In this document: positions 3,843 through 5,570 of the stretch, one piece after another
Layout: every line of letters begins with the position of its first letter
How positions within the stretch are numbered: the stretch's first letter is position 1
From: Candidatus Sodaliphilus fimicaballi
GTDB lineage: Bacteria > Bacteroidota > Bacteroidia > Bacteroidales > Muribaculaceae
Assembly: GCA_018065165.1 (NCBI GenBank)
Contig: JAGHTV010000364.1
Location: 1 to 5,570 of the forward strand
Length of the DNA: 5,570 nt
Direction: 5' to 3'
Notes under the pieces: generated by a model
What the model saw: only the letters and a program-made list of their open reading frames with translations
What the model was told of the DNA's origin: nothing
The model's database searches: none
Made by a program: the position numbers and the translations under genes

Positions 3843-5570
3843 ATGAACAACAGAATTAAATCCCGCTACTTGCGGGTAATGCTCCTGTCGTTGCTATTCT
3901 TGTTGACCGCTGGCCAGCTCTCGGCCAAGATGATCTATTTTGAGAATAACATTAATTGGAGTACTGTCAAAGTCCACATGTGGGGCGATGCCAATGGAGA
4001 TGTTAAATTGACATCCACTGGAGATGGCAAGTGGTTTTCTGGCGAAATTCCCGATAACGCAAAAGACCTCTTGTTTTACAACGGATCTTGGGGTGGCAAT
4101 AACCAAACTGGAAATTTATCTTACCCAACAGACGGAAATAATGCTTTCGTTTGGAATGGCGAAGGAGAAGGCTATTGGAAAACATATAACCCCACTCCTG
4201 TTGAGGCAACATGGACAGTTGTTGGTAACAAAGCCATTCTTAATGGCTCAACTGATTGGGATACCAACAACACCGCCAATGACATGGTTAAAGGCGCAAA
4301 CGGTACTTACACTCTCACAGTTGAGAAAACAAACCTTGCTGCCGGAAACTATGAGTATAAGGTAGTAAAAAATCACAGTTATAGTGACGGAGAGTTCCCA
4401 TCAGGACAAAATAACAATACTCTGACCATCTCTGAAGCAGGTGACTATACTATCGTTTATACTTACGATGGTGCATCTAACCTGACTGCTACCGCTACTA
4501 AGAATGCGCCTGTAGTTGATCCCAAGACAGGAAAACTCTATATTAAGGTTGCAGATGGTGCTTACACTGCAATGACTGAGAATGCTGATGGCAACTTCAC
4601 TTGGACTGGCGACATCAACAACGATGTAGTCATCAAGTTCCGTAGCAAGGATAATGACGACGATAACTATCACCTGCACCCCAGCGGCAGCGGAGATTAC
4701 TGGGTAAATGAAACCAATCACAGCGACAATCCCGCATTTGGTGCCGGCTATAACTACCTCATGAAATGGGGCAACGGCAACTACACAATCACAGTTCCCG
4801 CCGACTACAGCAGCGTATCATTTACCAAGAATGCTGGCTATATAGAGAACGGTATCCCCGTTTATCCTATCGGTGTGCAGAGTGAGACTGAGTTGAAGAA
4901 ATATGACTTCGTAAACAATCCCGCAATCTATCTGCAGTGCAAGGTGCTCAATGCTGAACGCGTTTCTCCCGAGTGGCAGATGATTAAGGGCGATGATGGC
5001 AAGTATCACCTCAATGGCTTTGCTATGCGTGGTACCAAGTGCCGCGACTGGAATGGCAAGATAGATATTGAAGCACTCGCTTTCGTGCGCATCTATGATG
5101 CTAATGGCACTCACACCGCAGGTAGCTTCAAACTTGACAAGAGTGCTTACCTGACTAATGGTGAGCTCTACAATGCAACATTTGACCCCGAGACAAATAC
5201 CCTCAGCCTCACCGAGGACGAGACTGCACAAGGTCACATGCCCTTCATTTCACTCGTTGGTAATGAGATGAAGCAAGACCAGAACTACACAACACCTCGC
5301 AACAGCCACACCGACAGCGCTTGGCAAGAGGCTTGGATTCAGTATGACGAGAATGGTAATATTCTCAAAGACCGTGAGGGCAACGTGATGTATAGCACCA
5401 TGTGGCCTCCCAAGAATCCTATTTACTTCACTGCAAACATCGGTGGCGAGCGCCTCTACTCTTCAGAGCAGATGACTTTCAAGGTTGACAACAACTTCAC
5501 TGCTAAAACTGGTGCAGAGTGGAAAGAGCAACTCACAGGTGATGAATATACAGATCTAGCTCTTGACGAC
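3843..5570 (+). CDS. Large exported protein with an N-terminal CBM26-like starch-binding module and an X25-like module (partial, 3' end outside window)
   Basis: The frame is open from the ATG at 3843 to the right edge (576 codons, no stop). Residues 1-28 form a signal peptide: a basic start (R4, K6, R8, R11), a Leu-rich core 13-22, and probable cleavage after LSA (26-28). Residues 30-112 resemble a CBM26 starch-binding module: IYFENNINWSTVKVHMWGD at 31-49 with Y32, W39 and W47, then DLLFYNGSWGGNNQTGNL at 75-92. Residues 122-220 form an X25-like sandwich homologous to the first domain of the 2180-3286 protein: W139, M148, NGTY (153-156), AAGNYEYKVVKN (166-177), and closing strand YTIVYTYDG. 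Residues 230-330 look like another beta-rich domain with an Asp-rich loop DNDDDNY (270-276), possibly calcium-binding. Residues from about 340 to 576 are unrecognised. No glycoside-hydrolase catalytic motif is seen in this part. It is probably a surface or secreted alpha-glucan-binding protein, though an enzyme domain could lie beyond the window. Confidence 0.85.
   Translation, partial: MNNRIKSRYLRVMLLSLLFLLTAGQLSAKMIYFENNINWSTVKVHMWGDANGDVKLTSTGDGKWFSGEIPDNAKDLLFYNGSWGGNNQTGNLSYPTDGNNAFVWNGEGEGYWKTYNPTPVEATWTVVGNKAILNGSTDWDTNNTANDMVKGANGTYTLTVEKTNLAAGNYEYKVVKNHSYSDGEFPSGQNNNTLTISEAGDYTIVYTYDGASNLTATATKNAPVVDPKTGKLYIKVADGAYTAMTENADGNFTWTGDINNDVVIKFRSKDNDDDNYHLHPSGSGDYWVNETNHSDNPAFGAGYNYLMKWGNGNYTITVPADYSSVSFTKNAGYIENGIPVYPIGVQSETELKKYDFVNNPAIYLQCKVLNAERVSPEWQMIKGDDGKYHLNGFAMRGTKCRDWNGKIDIEALAFVRIYDANGTHTAGSFKLDKSAYLTNGELYNATFDPETNTLSLTEDETAQGHMPFISLVGNEMKQDQNYTTPRNSHTDSAWQEAWIQYDENGNILKDREGNVMYSTMWPPKNPIYFTANIGGERLYSSEQMTFKVDNNFTAKTGAEWKEQLTGDEYTDLALDD

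Noticed and set aside
4024..4365. Plus-strand open frame of 113 codons inside the second exported-protein gene
   Set aside because: It is an out-of-frame shadow; the 3843 frame stays open across it and encodes the signal peptide, CBM26-like and X25-like modules.

Overview
The window looks like a chromosomal segment from a Bacteroidales bacterium, probably a gut Muribaculaceae or Prevotellaceae relative. Three things point there. A GSCFA-domain gene is joined to a MurF-type ligase gene of the kind that is fused to alanine racemase in Bacteroidota. Three putative promoters carry the Bacteroidota -7 box TAnnTTTG. The two exported proteins have the multi-sandwich, starch-binding-like architecture common in that order. 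The family-level assignment is inference.

Layout. Positions 1-1923 on the minus strand hold a two-gene unit: a complete GSCFA (SGNH-like) gene and, overlapping it by ATGA, the N-terminal 317 codons of MurF (its C-terminal half lies beyond position 1). Positions 1924-2179 are a divergent promoter region. Positions 2180-3286 on the plus strand encode a complete 368-residue exported protein: a signal peptide, two X25-like carbohydrate-binding sandwiches, a third W-rich domain, and a short sorting-signal-like C-terminal tail. Positions 3287-3842 are non-coding and hold, in order, a cluster of small hairpins, a strong intrinsic terminator, two copies of a structured intergenic repeat, an operator-like palindrome and a promoter. 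From 3843 to the right edge an open frame of 576 codons encodes a second exported protein: a signal peptide, a CBM26-like starch-binding module, an X25-like module, then at least 340 residues I do not recognise.

How the genes fit together. The minus-strand pair is cell-wall housekeeping: MurF adds D-Ala-D-Ala to the peptidoglycan precursor, and the GSCFA protein is an uncharacterised probable esterase-type partner. The two plus-strand genes look like a starch or alpha-glucan binding pair. Each has its own promoter and a terminator separates them. They share an 11-bp operator core (GCAATCGTTTG / CAAACGATTGC) centred 62-63 bp upstream of the -7 box in both, and an AT-rich untranslated leader with the same three sub-motifs in the same order. 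That is the best evidence in the window for co-regulation by one palindrome-binding regulator, probably LacI-type. No SusC/SusD pair, glycoside hydrolase or regulator gene is visible here.

I saw no tRNA, rRNA, CRISPR array, transposase or integrase.
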